Notes under the pieces: generated by a model
Told to the model about the DNA's origin: nothing
Seen by the model: the letters and a program-made list of their open reading frames with translations, nothing else
Database searches by the model: none
Translations under genes and position numbers: made by a program
Assembly (NCBI RefSeq): GCF_023100845.1
Contig: NZ_CP095864.1
Location: forward strand, 3,410,001-3,474,000
Reading direction: 5' to 3'
DNA: 64,000 nt
Origin: Gordonia sp. PP30
GTDB lineage: Bacteria; Actinomycetota; Actinomycetes; Mycobacteriales; Mycobacteriaceae
Part shown: positions 1 through 7,739 of the stretch, piece by piece
Layout of the letters: each line of letters begins with the position of its first letter
Numbering within the stretch: the first letter of the stretch is position 1

Positions 1-153
1 ACCTCCGACACTGAGAAGATGTACACCGTCACGGTCATGGAGAGCGACGGCGGATTCGAAGACATGATTCTTCGCGGCGTTCCCGTGGAGCTCACCGACG
101 ACGACCGGGCGGTGCTGGCCACCGCAGCCGAGACCGGGATCGGTCGGCAGTGA
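1..153 (+). CDS. C-terminal fragment of an unidentified protein
   Basis: Only the last 50 codons lie in the window, ending at the TGA at 151-153. The readable part is acidic and I do not recognise a family from it. Its stop overlaps the GTG start of the acetamidase gene by four bases (GTGA), so the two are probably translationally coupled members of one operon. Confidence 0.6.
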   Translation, partial: TSDTEKMYTVTVMESDGGFEDMILRGVPVELTDDDRAVLATAAETGIGRQ

Positions 154-1217
154 GCAGCACGATGATCGATGCCCGGGCTGATCTCGCCGGCGGGTATCTA
201 CGGTCGACCCCGGACACCGTCCTGCTCGGTGAGCTGCCGTGCGCGTCCGACACCCCGGTCACCTCGGTCAACCCCGGCGACGTCATCACCATCGACACCG
301 TCAGTCACGAGGGAATCCTGCCCGACCAGGGAAGCGACCCACGCGCGTTCTTCGCTCGCTTCGGCGTCCCGGAAAGCCAGGTACTGCCCGATGCGATCGA
401 TATCGCAGAGTCGGGCCGCCGCCCGGCCGGCGCAGGGCCGCACGTCGTCACTGGGCCGATCGCGGTCCCCGGTGCACGGCCGGGCGACCTGCTGGCCGTC
501 ACCGTCATCGATCTGGTCCGGCGCGCCGACTACGGCATCGTGTCGTCACGGCACGGCAGGGGCGCGCTGCCCGATAGGTTCCCCGCTGAGGACGTGACCA
601 GTGTGTTCTGCCTCGCCAATGGCGACGTCGGCAGTCTCCCGATGGTGCAGGACGAATCCGCGTTCGCCGGTGGCGGACGCGCGATCCGGTTCCCGCTGCG
701 CCCGTTCCTCGGGATCACCGGGGTCGCATCGGCGGACGGGGTGCGCCCCAACTCGGTGCCTCCGGGTCTCTACGGCGGCAACCTCGACATCACGCACCTG
801 GGCGTCGGATCCACGCTGTTTCTGCCGGTGCAGGTGCCAGATGCATTGCTGTACGTCGGCGACCCGCACTATGCACAGGGCGACGGCGAGGTTGCACTCA
901 CCGCGTTCGAGGCCCCTCTCCGCGGCACCCTCCGAGTCGAGGTGGTCCCGGGCGGCGCGTCGACCGCGAACGGCCGTCCGTTCGCCGAGACCAGCGACTT
1001 ACTCATCGCGATCGGGCTCGACGCCGACCTCGACGAGGCATGCCGCGACAGCGTCCGGGGCGCACTGGAGCTCATCGAGCACCGGTACGGGGTTCCCGCC
1101 GGCCTCGCCTATGCCTACCTGTCTGCGGCGGCCGACGTCCGGATCTCTCAGGTCGTCGATCAGGTGAAGGGCTGCCACACCGTCATCCGCAAGGACGACT
1201 TCCGGGAGTGGTCGTGA
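150..1217 (+). CDS. acetamidase/formamidase family amidase
   Basis: This is a 355-residue predicted amidase of the FmdA/AmdA family, which hydrolyses formamide, acetamide or similar short amides to ammonia and the acid in the cytosol. Family segments are visible: NPGDVITIDTVSHEG at residues 41-55, GPIAVPGARPGDLL at 102-115, and a later GNLDITHLGVGS and GDPHYAQGDGE. The length is normal for the family. The GTG start is chosen because it overlaps the preceding stop by four bases. The following metal-dependent hydrolase starts inside its stop codon, so the three genes form a coupled operon that probably degrades a small nitrogen compound. The exact substrate cannot be read from the sequence. Confidence 0.88.
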   Translation: MSSTMIDARADLAGGYLRSTPDTVLLGELPCASDTPVTSVNPGDVITIDTVSHEGILPDQGSDPRAFFARFGVPESQVLPDAIDIAESGRRPAGAGPHVVTGPIAVPGARPGDLLAVTVIDLVRRADYGIVSSRHGRGALPDRFPAEDVTSVFCLANGDVGSLPMVQDESAFAGGGRAIRFPLRPFLGITGVASADGVRPNSVPPGLYGGNLDITHLGVGSTLFLPVQVPDALLYVGDPHYAQGDGEVALTAFEAPLRGTLRVEVVPGGASTANGRPFAETSDLLIAIGLDADLDEACRDSVRGALELIEHRYGVPAGLAYAYLSAAADVRISQVVDQVKGCHTVIRKDDFREWS

Positions 1218-2095
1218 CCGGGGACTGGTTCGCGGTGCGCCAGTACCCGAACCGGGTGTATCTGATCTCCGAGCCCTGCCACGTGAACAGTTACCTCGTG
1301 GTGGGTGAGGAGAGGGCGCTGCTGTTCGACACCGGGCTGGGTATCGACGACATTTCACAGGCGGTGCGAGGACTCACCGATCTCCCCCTGGTCGTCGTCA
1401 ACTCGCACCACCATCTGGACCATCGCGGCGGCAATCAGCATGTGCCCGCCGTCGACTTCCTGGCGCACCCGTCCGGCTCGGGACTGTACGGAGCCGTGGA
1501 GCCGGCGGAGCTAGCGGCATACGCGGAGTCGGCGAAGTCGATGTACACGACGTACACCGCACTGCGGGATCTCGACAAGATCAAGTTCTTCCTCACCCCG
1601 GACGATCTCACCATGCGCCCGATCCCGGACCTGAGCAGCTGGAGGATACCGGCCACCGAACCGACCGGATTCCTCGATGACGGCGACGTGATCGATCTGG
1701 GCGGGCGGAGCCTCACCGTCCTTCACACGCCCGGACATGTTCCCGACTCGATCTGCCTGTGGGAGCGCGACACCGGAGCGCTGTTCTGCGGAGACACTCT
1801 CCTGACCACCACCTACTGGGCGCATCTGACCGACAGCGATGTGCCGACGTTCGCCGCCTCCCTCGCTCGACTCGCCGCACTCGACGTGACGACGGCCTTC
1901 GTCGGCCACAACCTGGTCGCGGATGCGGGACCCGACTTCGTACGGGACGTCGCTGCTCGATTCGCCGCCGTCGTCCGCGACCCGGATATCGGTGTGGTCG
2001 TCGAGGGGCCGCAGGGCCGGCCGGTCCGGCGCGTCGACGGCAACGGCTTCGCCATCCTCACCGCCGTCCCCGGGAGCCCAGCCACCACGCTCTAG
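1214..2095 (+). CDS. metallo-beta-lactamase-fold hydrolase
   Basis: This is a 293-residue hydrolase of the metallo-beta-lactamase fold. The metal-binding signature HHHLDH is at residues 65-70. It is followed by HTPGH, CGDTLL and FVGHN, which supply the later metal ligands in this superfamily. The open frame extends far upstream, but the GTG at 1214 overlaps the acetamidase stop (GTGA), as between the two preceding genes, and the residues before it look like out-of-frame acetamidase. The neighbours suggest a role in the same catabolic operon, perhaps acting on a product of amide hydrolysis. The substrate is unknown. Confidence 0.85.
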   Translation: MTGDWFAVRQYPNRVYLISEPCHVNSYLVVGEERALLFDTGLGIDDISQAVRGLTDLPLVVVNSHHHLDHRGGNQHVPAVDFLAHPSGSGLYGAVEPAELAAYAESAKSMYTTYTALRDLDKIKFFLTPDDLTMRPIPDLSSWRIPATEPTGFLDDGDVIDLGGRSLTVLHTPGHVPDSICLWERDTGALFCGDTLLTTTYWAHLTDSDVPTFAASLARLAALDVTTAFVGHNLVADAGPDFVRDVAARFAAVVRDPDIGVVVEGPQGRPVRRVDGNGFAILTAVPGSPATTL

Positions 2096-2202
2096 CGGCG
2101 GCCGCTCATCCGAGGCTCCCGCGGCTTCACCGCTACAGCGCCCCGCCCGGCCCTGGATCCTGCGATGTCGACACCGCGGAAAAGGCTGCCTACCGTCAAG
2201 AC

Positions 2203-2403
2203 ATGGGGGCCACTAACGAAGCATTGGCCATGTACGTACGGATCCACCTCGTCGGAGCCAGCGGCGGCATACGCCTCGCCGAGAGCCTCACCGACGACCC
2301 CTGGACCCACGGCGCCATCGATGATCTTCCGCACGAGCTCGCAGAGGAGGTCGCCTTCGCCAGGCGCTGGGCTGGCACCAATAGCCGCCTCACCGAGGTC
2401 TAG
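2203..2403 (+). CDS. small conserved-looking protein, unknown function
   Basis: This is a 66-residue acidic protein starting at an ATG 107 bases after the hydrolase gene. It has no membrane segment or recognised motif. It sits 9 bases before the GTG of the small gene interrupted by the insertion sequence, so the two probably formed a gene pair. The coding call rests on the open frame and that arrangement only. Confidence 0.45.
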   Translation: MGATNEALAMYVRIHLVGASGGIRLAESLTDDPWTHGAIDDLPHELAEEVAFARRWAGTNSRLTEV

Positions 2404-2440
2404 ACCTACCCGGTGTTCGGACTCACCGCGACACTCAGCC

Positions 2441-2448
2441 GGTTAATC
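2441..2448. repeat. left 8-bp target-site duplication of the ISL3 element
   Basis: The bases GGTTAATC directly precede the left inverted repeat and are repeated exactly at 3900-3907 after the right one. Eight-base duplications are typical of the ISL3 family, and an exact match implies a fairly recent insertion. Confidence 0.85.
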
Positions 2449-3899
2449 GGCTCTTCAACTCTGAGAGTGCGTAGGTGGGATCTGGGCTGACCGGGCGTGG
2501 GCACAAGATGTAGGCGGGTCCTGGGTGTGAAGATGGAAGTTCCTACACACCCATTTTCACGCCACAGGACCCATGAGCGAGCTTACTGCCGATGTTGCTG
2601 ACACGATCTGCCGAACCGTCGAGCTGGGGGTGACGATCACCGGCGCCGCTGTCGATGCCCGCGGCCGCACGCACTTGTGGTGCCGGGTGCTGCAGGCCGA
2701 TCGGCATTGTCCGGGCTGTCAGATCGCCGGCGACCTGCGTGATCACGCCGACCGCGTGCTCACTGATGTGCCGATCAGCGGCCATCCTGTTGTTCTGCAT
2801 GTCGCGGTGCCCCGGTTCGTGTGCCGTACCAGCGACTGCCCACGAACGATCTTCCGCGGCGGGATCGATCATGTCGCCGCGCCCCGGGCCGTGGTCACCG
2901 CCCGGACCACACGCTGGATCCTGCAACGCATCGCGATCGACAAGATGAGCGTGAAAGCGGTGGCCACAGCGCTGGGCCTGGCGTGGAAGACAGTCAACGC
3001 GATCGCCGTGAGTGCGGCCCGGGCCCTGGTCTACGACGGCGGCCACCTCGACGGTGTACGGCACCTGGGCGTCGATGAGCACAAGTGGAAACACGTTCGC
3101 GGACAAGGAGACCCGAGCTTCGTGACCGTTCTGATCGACTTGACGCCCGTGGTCGAGGGCACCGGCCCGGCTCGGCTGCTGGACATGATCGGCGGCCGGT
3201 CAGCGCAGGTCCTCAAAGACTGGATGAACACTCGTGACCAGCGATTCCGCGACCGGATCACAGTCGTGGCCATGGACGGATTCACCGGCTACAAGACCGC
3301 CACCAGCCAGGAACTCCCCGCCGCCCGGGTCGTGATGGACCCGTTCCACGTCGTCGCGCTGGCCGGAAACAAGCTCGATCTGTGCCGCCAACGCGTTCAG
3401 CAGCAGACATGCGGGCACCGCGGACGCGCCGGTGACCCGTTGTACACGATCCGCCGGATCCTGCACACCCGTACCGGGTTGCTCACCGCCAAGCAGAAGA
3501 TCCGGTTGTACGAGTCGCTGACCAGCCATGACGCGCACGTCGCGGTCGAGATCACCTACCAGGTGTATCAGCAGCTGATCGCCGCCTACCAGCACCCGCA
3601 GCGCCGCGAGGGCAAGAAACTGATGTGGAAGGTCCTCAAACGCATCCAGACCGGACTCCCCGCCGGGCTAGCCGAACTCGCCCAACTCGGGCGAAGTCTC
3701 TGGAAACGCCGCGCCGACATCCTGGCCTACTTCGATACCGGAGTCTCCAACGGACCCGTCGAAGCCATCAACGGCCGCCTCGAACACCTCCGCGGAATCG
3801 CCCAGGGCTTCCGCAACCTCGACCACTACATCTTGCGATCCCTCCTGCACTCCGGTCAGCTCGCCGAACACATCAACGCACTCTGAAAGGCGAAGAGCC
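2449..3899 (+). mobile_element. ISL3-family insertion sequence, 1451 bp
   Basis: The element is bounded by imperfect inverted repeats that both begin GGCTCTTC (left end 2449 onward; right end read inwards from 3899). They stay similar for about 22 bases, sharing the inner AGAGTGC. It carries one transposase gene filling most of its length and is flanked by the exact direct repeat GGTTAATC. Ends, gene and duplication are intact, so the copy looks capable of movement. Confidence 0.9.
2573..3886 (+). CDS. ISL3-family transposase
   Basis: This 437-residue transposase has an N-terminal zinc-binding region (CPGC at 46-49 and the pair C84/C89), a helix-turn-helix around residues 125-150, and a DDE catalytic core. 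Likely acidic residues are D168 in GVDEH, D235 in VAMDG and the glutamate of GPVEAINGRLEHLRG near residue 405. The length matches complete family members and there is no frameshift. It catalyses cut-and-paste movement of its own element by acting on the terminal repeats at 2449 and 3899. Confidence 0.93.
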   Translation: MSELTADVADTICRTVELGVTITGAAVDARGRTHLWCRVLQADRHCPGCQIAGDLRDHADRVLTDVPISGHPVVLHVAVPRFVCRTSDCPRTIFRGGIDHVAAPRAVVTARTTRWILQRIAIDKMSVKAVATALGLAWKTVNAIAVSAARALVYDGGHLDGVRHLGVDEHKWKHVRGQGDPSFVTVLIDLTPVVEGTGPARLLDMIGGRSAQVLKDWMNTRDQRFRDRITVVAMDGFTGYKTATSQELPAARVVMDPFHVVALAGNKLDLCRQRVQQQTCGHRGRAGDPLYTIRRILHTRTGLLTAKQKIRLYESLTSHDAHVAVEITYQVYQQLIAAYQHPQRREGKKLMWKVLKRIQTGLPAGLAELAQLGRSLWKRRADILAYFDTGVSNGPVEAINGRLEHLRGIAQGFRNLDHYILRSLLHSGQLAEHINAL

Positions 3900-3907
3900 G
3901 GTTAATC
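3900..3907. repeat. right 8-bp target-site duplication of the ISL3 element
   Basis: This is the exact second copy of GGTTAATC, directly after the right inverted repeat. Collapsing it with 2441-2448 restores the reading frame of the interrupted small gene. Confidence 0.85.
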
Positions 3908-4271
3908 AACACCCTCCGCCCGTTCCGCGGTCCTGTACGCCGCGCGCTTGCCCTGGAGGCCATGCGTTCACTCGTCCTCGCCAAGAAGGCCATGTGGGAA
4001 CTTGGCCTGGCGCTCCATATTGAAGATGACGACATCCGCCGGCAGCTCAACGCCTACGACCTGCAGGCCGACCGCCAAGCCGATCAGCTCAAGGCTCTGC
4101 AGCGCGTAGCGGTACGTGAGGCGTTCGGCACCGACGAGTAGCGACCGACGTCGCTGAGCCGGTTGATGGCTTCGAGGCGTTCTCGCCTGTCAGCGACCAC
4201 CAGAATCCGCTATCACCTCGTGCGCTCTCGCACACGAATCGGTCACTGAATCCCCCCGGCGTGGCGGTTGC

Positions 4272-4804
4272 TTCGCCCTGACATTTCTCGGGCGGCGGCG
4301 CGAGGAGGTCGCCGGACTCCGATGGGCCGACGTCGATCTAGACGCGGGAGAACTGCGGATCGTGCGCGCACGGGTGGACCTGAACGGCCGCGAGGAGATC
4401 GGCGACCCCAAGACGGTCCGTTCGGTGTGGGTGCCCGCAGTCCCGGCTCGGGAATTGGCGATCGTGAAGGCCATGAGGCGCACGCACCTGCGGGAGCGTA
4501 TGGCGGTCGGCGACCCGCTGGGCGAGCGTGACCTGTTGATGTCTCGGGAGGACGGGCGACTGCTCCCGGTCCGCGAGTACTCCCGGCTGTTCGTCGAGTT
4601 GCGGGACGCGGCCGGGCTCCCGGCGATCACCCTTCGGAACGTCCAGCACTCGTCGGTGTCGCGCATGAGGGCGGCGGGCGTGGCTGCGGACGTCGTGGCA
4701 TGGGCACAGTGAGCGGATGACGACGGCGGTCCTACGGCCGGGTGTCTGACGAGCGGTTGGCGGCGGCGTCGGCCGTCCTTTCGGAAGCGGTAGCCAACAG
4801 TTAG
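4272..4804 (+). pseudogene. decayed tyrosine-recombinase (integrase) remnant
   Basis: The catalytic half of a phage-type integrase is readable in three successive frames. The first part (about 4272-4712) contains FLGRRREEVAGLRWADVDLD, the arginine-I region of tyrosine recombinases, and ends early in a TGA. A frameshift near 4702 then gives GHSERMTTAV, and a second near 4731 gives YGRVSDERLAAAS to the TAG at 4802-4804; this matches the usual GHS and catalytic-tyrosine motifs. The N-terminal half is missing. It lies directly beside the left attachment site, so it is probably the relic of an older element that used the same tRNA gene. Confidence 0.8.
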
Positions 4805-4843
4805 CCAACTCCGAGCCTTCAGCCACATGGCCTAGCCAACGAG

Positions 4844-4875
4844 AAACCCGCTCCGACACAGGTCAGAGCGGGTTT
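4844..4875. terminator. stem-loop terminator
   Basis: A perfect 10-bp stem AAACCCGCTC/GAGCGGGTTT encloses a 12-base loop. It lies between the integrase remnant and attL. In the unintegrated chromosome it would sit just downstream of the tRNA-Ala 3' end, which is read on the minus strand. Confidence 0.6.
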
Positions 4876-4882
4876 CCCATCT

Positions 4883-4908
4883 GTGGAGCTAAGGGGACTC
4901 GAACCCCT
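4883..4908. repeat. attL core (26 bp)
   Basis: These 26 bases are identical to 54075-54100, where they form the 3' end of tRNA-Ala. The match breaks on both sides (T versus G before, T versus G after). The separation of 49,192 bases defines the prophage, and the repeat is the crossover core copied during integration. Confidence 0.9.
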
Positions 4909-5041
4909 TTCTATGGTGGGCGTTTCGCGCGCTGACCTGCGCGGAGCGTATTCCGGGCGGGCGGGAGCGTGATCCGGCGACCTGGGAGTTTCACCGGAGC
5001 TGTGGCCTGGGGCCACACGCCCATGGACGTATCGCACACCG

Positions 5042-5135
5042 CCTCTTGCTACCTCCTAATTTAGGTGGTAGACTATGGGTATCGGGTCAAGGGGATCAGC
5101 CCCAGACCCACCCAGGAGGGACAAAGACCATGAGC
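5042..5135 (+). promoter_or_regulatory. duplicated promoter-operator-leader, copy 1
   Basis: This 94-bp segment is identical to 6550-6643. It contains a sigma-70-like promoter, TTGCTA at 5046-5051 and TAGACT at 5069-5074 with a 17-base spacer. The spacer is almost filled by a dyad, CTACCTCCTAA and TTAGGTGGTAG around one central T (5049-5071), with a single mismatch. A leader with AGGAGG, ten bases before the ATG at 5130, follows. A dyad between -35 and -10 is a typical repressor operator. The binding protein is not known. Confidence 0.8.
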
Positions 5136-5489
5136 GAGTACAGCAAAGACCGCAACCACAAGATCAACGCCCTGTACGGGATCTGCTGGGACCCGGCCCG
5201 CACACTCCGCGGCAAGAAGGTCGGCAACTGCTGGCGCGTCTACGAGATCGCGTCCGGCCGCGACGAATACGCCAAGTACTCCAGCGCCGAGCAGGCCGCC
5301 GCCGCCGCCGATCAGCTCGCCGCGGCACAGGCCGAGAAGGTCGCCGCCGCGAAGATTCAGGAAGCCATCGCGGGCCCCGCCCCGGCCCGTCCGGCCGCAC
5401 GAAAGCTGCGCCTCGTGTCCCCCGCCGAGGAGGCGCACCGGATCGGCCGCTCGTACGGCGTCAACGGCCAGATCTGGGACAACGCCTAA
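5130..5489 (+). CDS. left-end accessory protein 1, unknown function
   Basis: This is a 119-residue protein whose ATG follows the AGGAGG of the duplicated leader. The N-terminal third (KINALYGICWDPARTLRGKK, then WRVYEI) looks globular. The middle is alanine-rich and helical, and the C-terminus is basic. There is no membrane segment. It is the first gene of a plus-strand block that runs against the late operon and carries its own operator, which suggests expression in the lysogen. I do not recognise a family. Confidence 0.7.
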   Translation: MSEYSKDRNHKINALYGICWDPARTLRGKKVGNCWRVYEIASGRDEYAKYSSAEQAAAAADQLAAAQAEKVAAAKIQEAIAGPAPARPAARKLRLVSPAEEAHRIGRSYGVNGQIWDNA

Positions 5490-5539
5490 ATCCGGCTGCC
5501 GGACCACCACCCCTCCCGAGCTTCCAGGAAGAGAATCCG

Positions 5540-5938
5540 ATGACCATCACTCTCGACATCGCCCGCACGCGGGTCCGCCGACTCCACGAAGGCGCGAAAG
5601 GGCGGCGCCAGCGGGCAGCGCAGCGCCTCGCCGACATCGCCGCCGGATACGCGGCCCGGACGAGCGTGTCCAACTCTGCGCTGCTGCGCGCCGAGCTCGA
5701 CGTCGCCGCCAGGCAGGTCGAGGTCGCCGCCCACGCCGAATCGGTGTACGCCGAAGCCCTCACTGCCGGCTATCTGGTCGGCGGCGGTGACATCACCACT
5801 GAGCACCTCACGGGATGGGCCGAGGACCACGACCTCGCCGACGAGTGCGCCGACGCCGTGCGGGATGCGATGGTCCTGGATGACGCCGCGTGGCTCGAAT
5901 CCCGGCGAGTGCTGGCGTCGTCGGGGGTGATCCTGTGA
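5540..5938 (+). CDS. left-end accessory protein 2, helical, unknown function
   Basis: This 132-residue protein begins at an ATG about 50 bases after the first gene, with AGGAAGAG upstream. It is rich in alanine and arginine, with long predicted helices over residues 8-80, and has an acidic C-terminal half. It overlaps the next gene by four bases (GTGA), so the two are coupled. No family is recognised. Confidence 0.65.
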   Translation: MTITLDIARTRVRRLHEGAKGRRQRAAQRLADIAAGYAARTSVSNSALLRAELDVAARQVEVAAHAESVYAEALTAGYLVGGGDITTEHLTGWAEDHDLADECADAVRDAMVLDDAAWLESRRVLASSGVIL

Positions 5939-6540
5939 GCGGCACCGTCCGGGTGTTCTGGCCGGTGCGCGACGAGACCTACGACGTGAAGATCTCTGAC
6001 CAGCCGCGCACGGCCCGCGTCGCACACGACCTGGTGGTGCCGCGCGAGGGCGGCAGGGCGCGTACCTGGGACGGAGATACGAGGGGCGGCCTGTACGTCC
6101 TGAAGGATGCCGGGACCGACTCGGGGATCATGGCGCACCCGATCAGCGGCGAAGATCGCATGGACCCGTCGGAGCTGCGGGCCGTGCGGGAGCGCATGGG
6201 CCTCAGCCTGGACCAGATGGCGGCCCTGCTGCGCAATCAGCGCGGCGGGCGCCTGAATCCGCGGACGCTGCGTGATTTCGAGTCGGGCACGGTCGCGATC
6301 CCGGAGCAGATCCGCGAGCGGGCCGACGACCTCTGGGGGATGACCGAGACCGCACTCGGGAAACTGGAGGACGACTGGGCTTTCGACCGCTTCACGTCGA
6401 TCGACGTGTACCGCGGGGATGACGATTTCCATGCCGCGCACCCGGAGTATCGGGCGTGGCCGGCGCGGTGGTGGCTGCATGTTGCGGCGCGCTTCGCGGC
6501 CAATCAGCCGACCGTCCGGCTGCGGACCGTCGAGGACTGA
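5935..6540 (+). CDS. HTH-containing accessory protein
   Basis: This 201-residue protein starts at a GTG overlapping the previous stop. Residues about 79-135 (from MDPSELRAVRERMGLSLDQM) form a helix-turn-helix of the Cro/C1 type seen in antitoxin-like regulators, with the recognition region near LNPRTLRDFESG. The first 78 residues form a separate domain of unknown type, and the C-terminus is rich in tryptophan and aromatic residues. It may regulate its own block through the 23-base dyads at 5049 and 6557; that is inference. Confidence 0.65.
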   Translation: MSGTVRVFWPVRDETYDVKISDQPRTARVAHDLVVPREGGRARTWDGDTRGGLYVLKDAGTDSGIMAHPISGEDRMDPSELRAVRERMGLSLDQMAALLRNQRGGRLNPRTLRDFESGTVAIPEQIRERADDLWGMTETALGKLEDDWAFDRFTSIDVYRGDDDFHAAHPEYRAWPARWWLHVAARFAANQPTVRLRTVED

Positions 6541-6549
6541 TCTCCCCGC

Positions 6550-6643
6550 CCTCTTGCTACCTCCTAATTTAGGTGGTAGACTATGGGTATCGGGTCAAGG
6601 GGATCAGCCCCAGACCCACCCAGGAGGGACAAAGACCATGAGC
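6550..6643 (+). promoter_or_regulatory. duplicated promoter-operator-leader, copy 2
   Basis: This copy is identical to 5042-5135, shifted by 1508 bases. The -35 is at 6554-6559, the -10 at 6577-6582, the dyad operator at 6557-6579, and AGGAGG lies before the ATG at 6638. The identity runs into the first two codons of both downstream genes, so the whole control cassette was copied, and the lack of any change suggests a recent event. Confidence 0.8.
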
Positions 6644-6928
6644 ATCGACCGCGAAGCCATCAAGATCAGCCGCCAGGCCGCCCGCGAGCGGATCAACGCC
6701 GAGGTCGACCGCCTCGCCGCCGGCTTCGACTTCAACGCCGCCCGGCAGGCCAACGCCCAGGCCGAGCGCCGCGTCCTCGACGAGGTCGACGTCGACAGCC
6801 CGATCGACGGCGACCGCATGAGCTGGATGAAGAACCGCCAGGCCGACATCCTCGCCGCCATGAGCGTCGACGACCGCGGAATCGTGGACGCCGACGGCTC
6901 CGTCGTCGTCCCCCGCATTACTTTCTGA
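6638..6928 (+). CDS. left-end accessory protein 3, unknown function
   Basis: This is a 96-residue, highly charged, mostly helical protein driven by the second copy of the duplicated control region. The first two codons (ATG AGC) belong to the repeat; after that it shares no sequence with the product of 5130-5489. It is followed by a strong hairpin terminator and then meets the late operon head-on. Function unknown. Confidence 0.7.
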   Translation: MSIDREAIKISRQAARERINAEVDRLAAGFDFNAARQANAQAERRVLDEVDVDSPIDGDRMSWMKNRQADILAAMSVDDRGIVDADGSVVVPRITF

Positions 6929-6951
6929 CCAGGGTCAACGCCCTGAATGCG

Positions 6952-6984
6952 GGAACGCCCCGGCCATCGCGGTCGGGGCGTTCC
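6952..6984 (+). terminator. terminator of the left plus-strand block
   Basis: A 10-bp perfect stem GGAACGCCCC/GGGGCGTTCC with a 13-base loop lies 23 bases after the stop at 6928. Confidence 0.75.
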
Positions 6985-7008
6985 TGCTATCCCCTGACCG
7001 ATGCGGAA

Positions 7009-7053
7009 AGCGGCCCCGCCTGACTCGGGGGATGAGTCTGGGGCGGGGCCGCT
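7009..7053 (-). terminator. terminator of the late operon
   Basis: A 12-bp perfect stem AGCGGCCCCGCC/GGCGGGGCCGCT encloses a 21-base loop. It lies 28 bases beyond the last minus-strand gene and faces the plus-strand terminator, as expected between convergent transcripts. Confidence 0.75.
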
Positions 7054-7080
7054 GCGGTCGACGATAGCGTGGAAGCGAGG

Positions 7081-7476
7081 TCAGTCGCCGCGGAACCACA
7101 GTTCCGGGGTGACGTCGAGCGGGATGCTCTGGCCGGCGTCGTTGATGGTGAGGGAGACCGGGAGTGCCCGCCATCGGACCGCCGTCCCCGACGTGCCGGC
7201 ACTGTCGAGGAACGCGTACTCGGTGATGATGGTGCCCGCCGCGACGGCACCGGCCGGGATCACCAGGGGCACGGTGGAGCCGACCGAGCGTGCCCAGGTG
7301 ATTCCGGAGTCGACGTAGTCGGCGGGCGTGCTCCACGTGGTGGTGCCTGAGACGGGTGTGGTGCCGCTCTTGACGAGGGCGCCGGTCGAAGTACGCAATC
7401 CGATGATGTTGCGGAGTGCGGTCAGTGCCGCGCACCCCGCGCGGCGTTCGGCGTTGGTCCAGTCTGTGTTGGCCAT
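7081..7476 (-). CDS. putative minor tail/structural protein
   Basis: This 131-residue protein is the last gene of the late operon. It is rich in beta-forming residues, threonine and glycine, as in small virion surface proteins. Its ATG shares one base with the preceding TGA (TGATG). The structural role is inferred from position beside the tail-tip genes; no family is recognised. Confidence 0.6.
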   Translation of the reverse strand: MANTDWTNAERRAGCAALTALRNIIGLRTSTGALVKSGTTPVSGTTTWSTPADYVDSGITWARSVGSTVPLVIPAGAVAAGTIITEYAFLDSAGTSGTAVRWRALPVSLTINDAGQSIPLDVTPELWFRGD

Positions 7477-7739
7477 CAGTCTGTCCTTTCGGTGGCGATG
7501 TAGAAGCTCTGGCCGCTGATCGCGGTCAGAGCGAGGTCGTAGGAGTGGATGTCGGTGGTGCCGATGGTGCGTAGGTCGAGGACGTCGCCGCGGCGCCGCG
7601 CCTGTAGCTTCGGGTAGTTGGTGACCGCGCGCCAAGCGGCACCGCGGTCATCGCACCAGTCGACATCGGCGGCGAATCGCTGCGGCCACCACTGGCCGTC
7701 TGGCGGGTCTTCCAGGGTCACATCGAGAACATCAGCCAC
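7476..7739 (-). CDS. small tail-region protein
   Basis: This is an 87-residue protein from a GTG with AAGGGGG five bases upstream. A GTG at 7721 would give 81 residues with a four-base overlap and is the alternative start. It contains WWPQRF and a tryptophan-rich N-terminal half and has no membrane segment. It lies inside the tail gene cluster; function unknown. Confidence 0.55.
   Translation of the reverse strand: MADVLDVTLEDPPDGQWWPQRFAADVDWCDDRGAAWRAVTNYPKLQARRRGDVLDLRTIGTTDIHSYDLALTAISGQSFYIATERTD

Larger units (their letters stand above)
2413..4141 (+). pseudogene. small gene split by the ISL3 element
   Basis: If the insertion sequence and one copy of its 8-bp target duplication are removed, bases 2413-2448 join 3908-4141 in the same frame. 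The result is an 89-residue protein that starts at GTG, contains a helical, charged C-terminal half (near ELGLALHIEDDD) and ends at TAG 4139-4141. The 3' half alone has an ATG at 3962 that could give 59 residues. I do not recognise the family. The restored frame across the insertion point is direct evidence that a real gene was interrupted. Confidence 0.6.

Noticed and set aside
5935..6540. The HTH protein as an anti-CRISPR-associated regulator
   Set aside because: No anti-CRISPR is recognisable next to it, and the HTH alone does not support the claim.
5042..6643. The 94-bp repeats as ends of a transposon
   Set aside because: They are direct, contain promoter and leader elements, end within start codons, and enclose no transposase.
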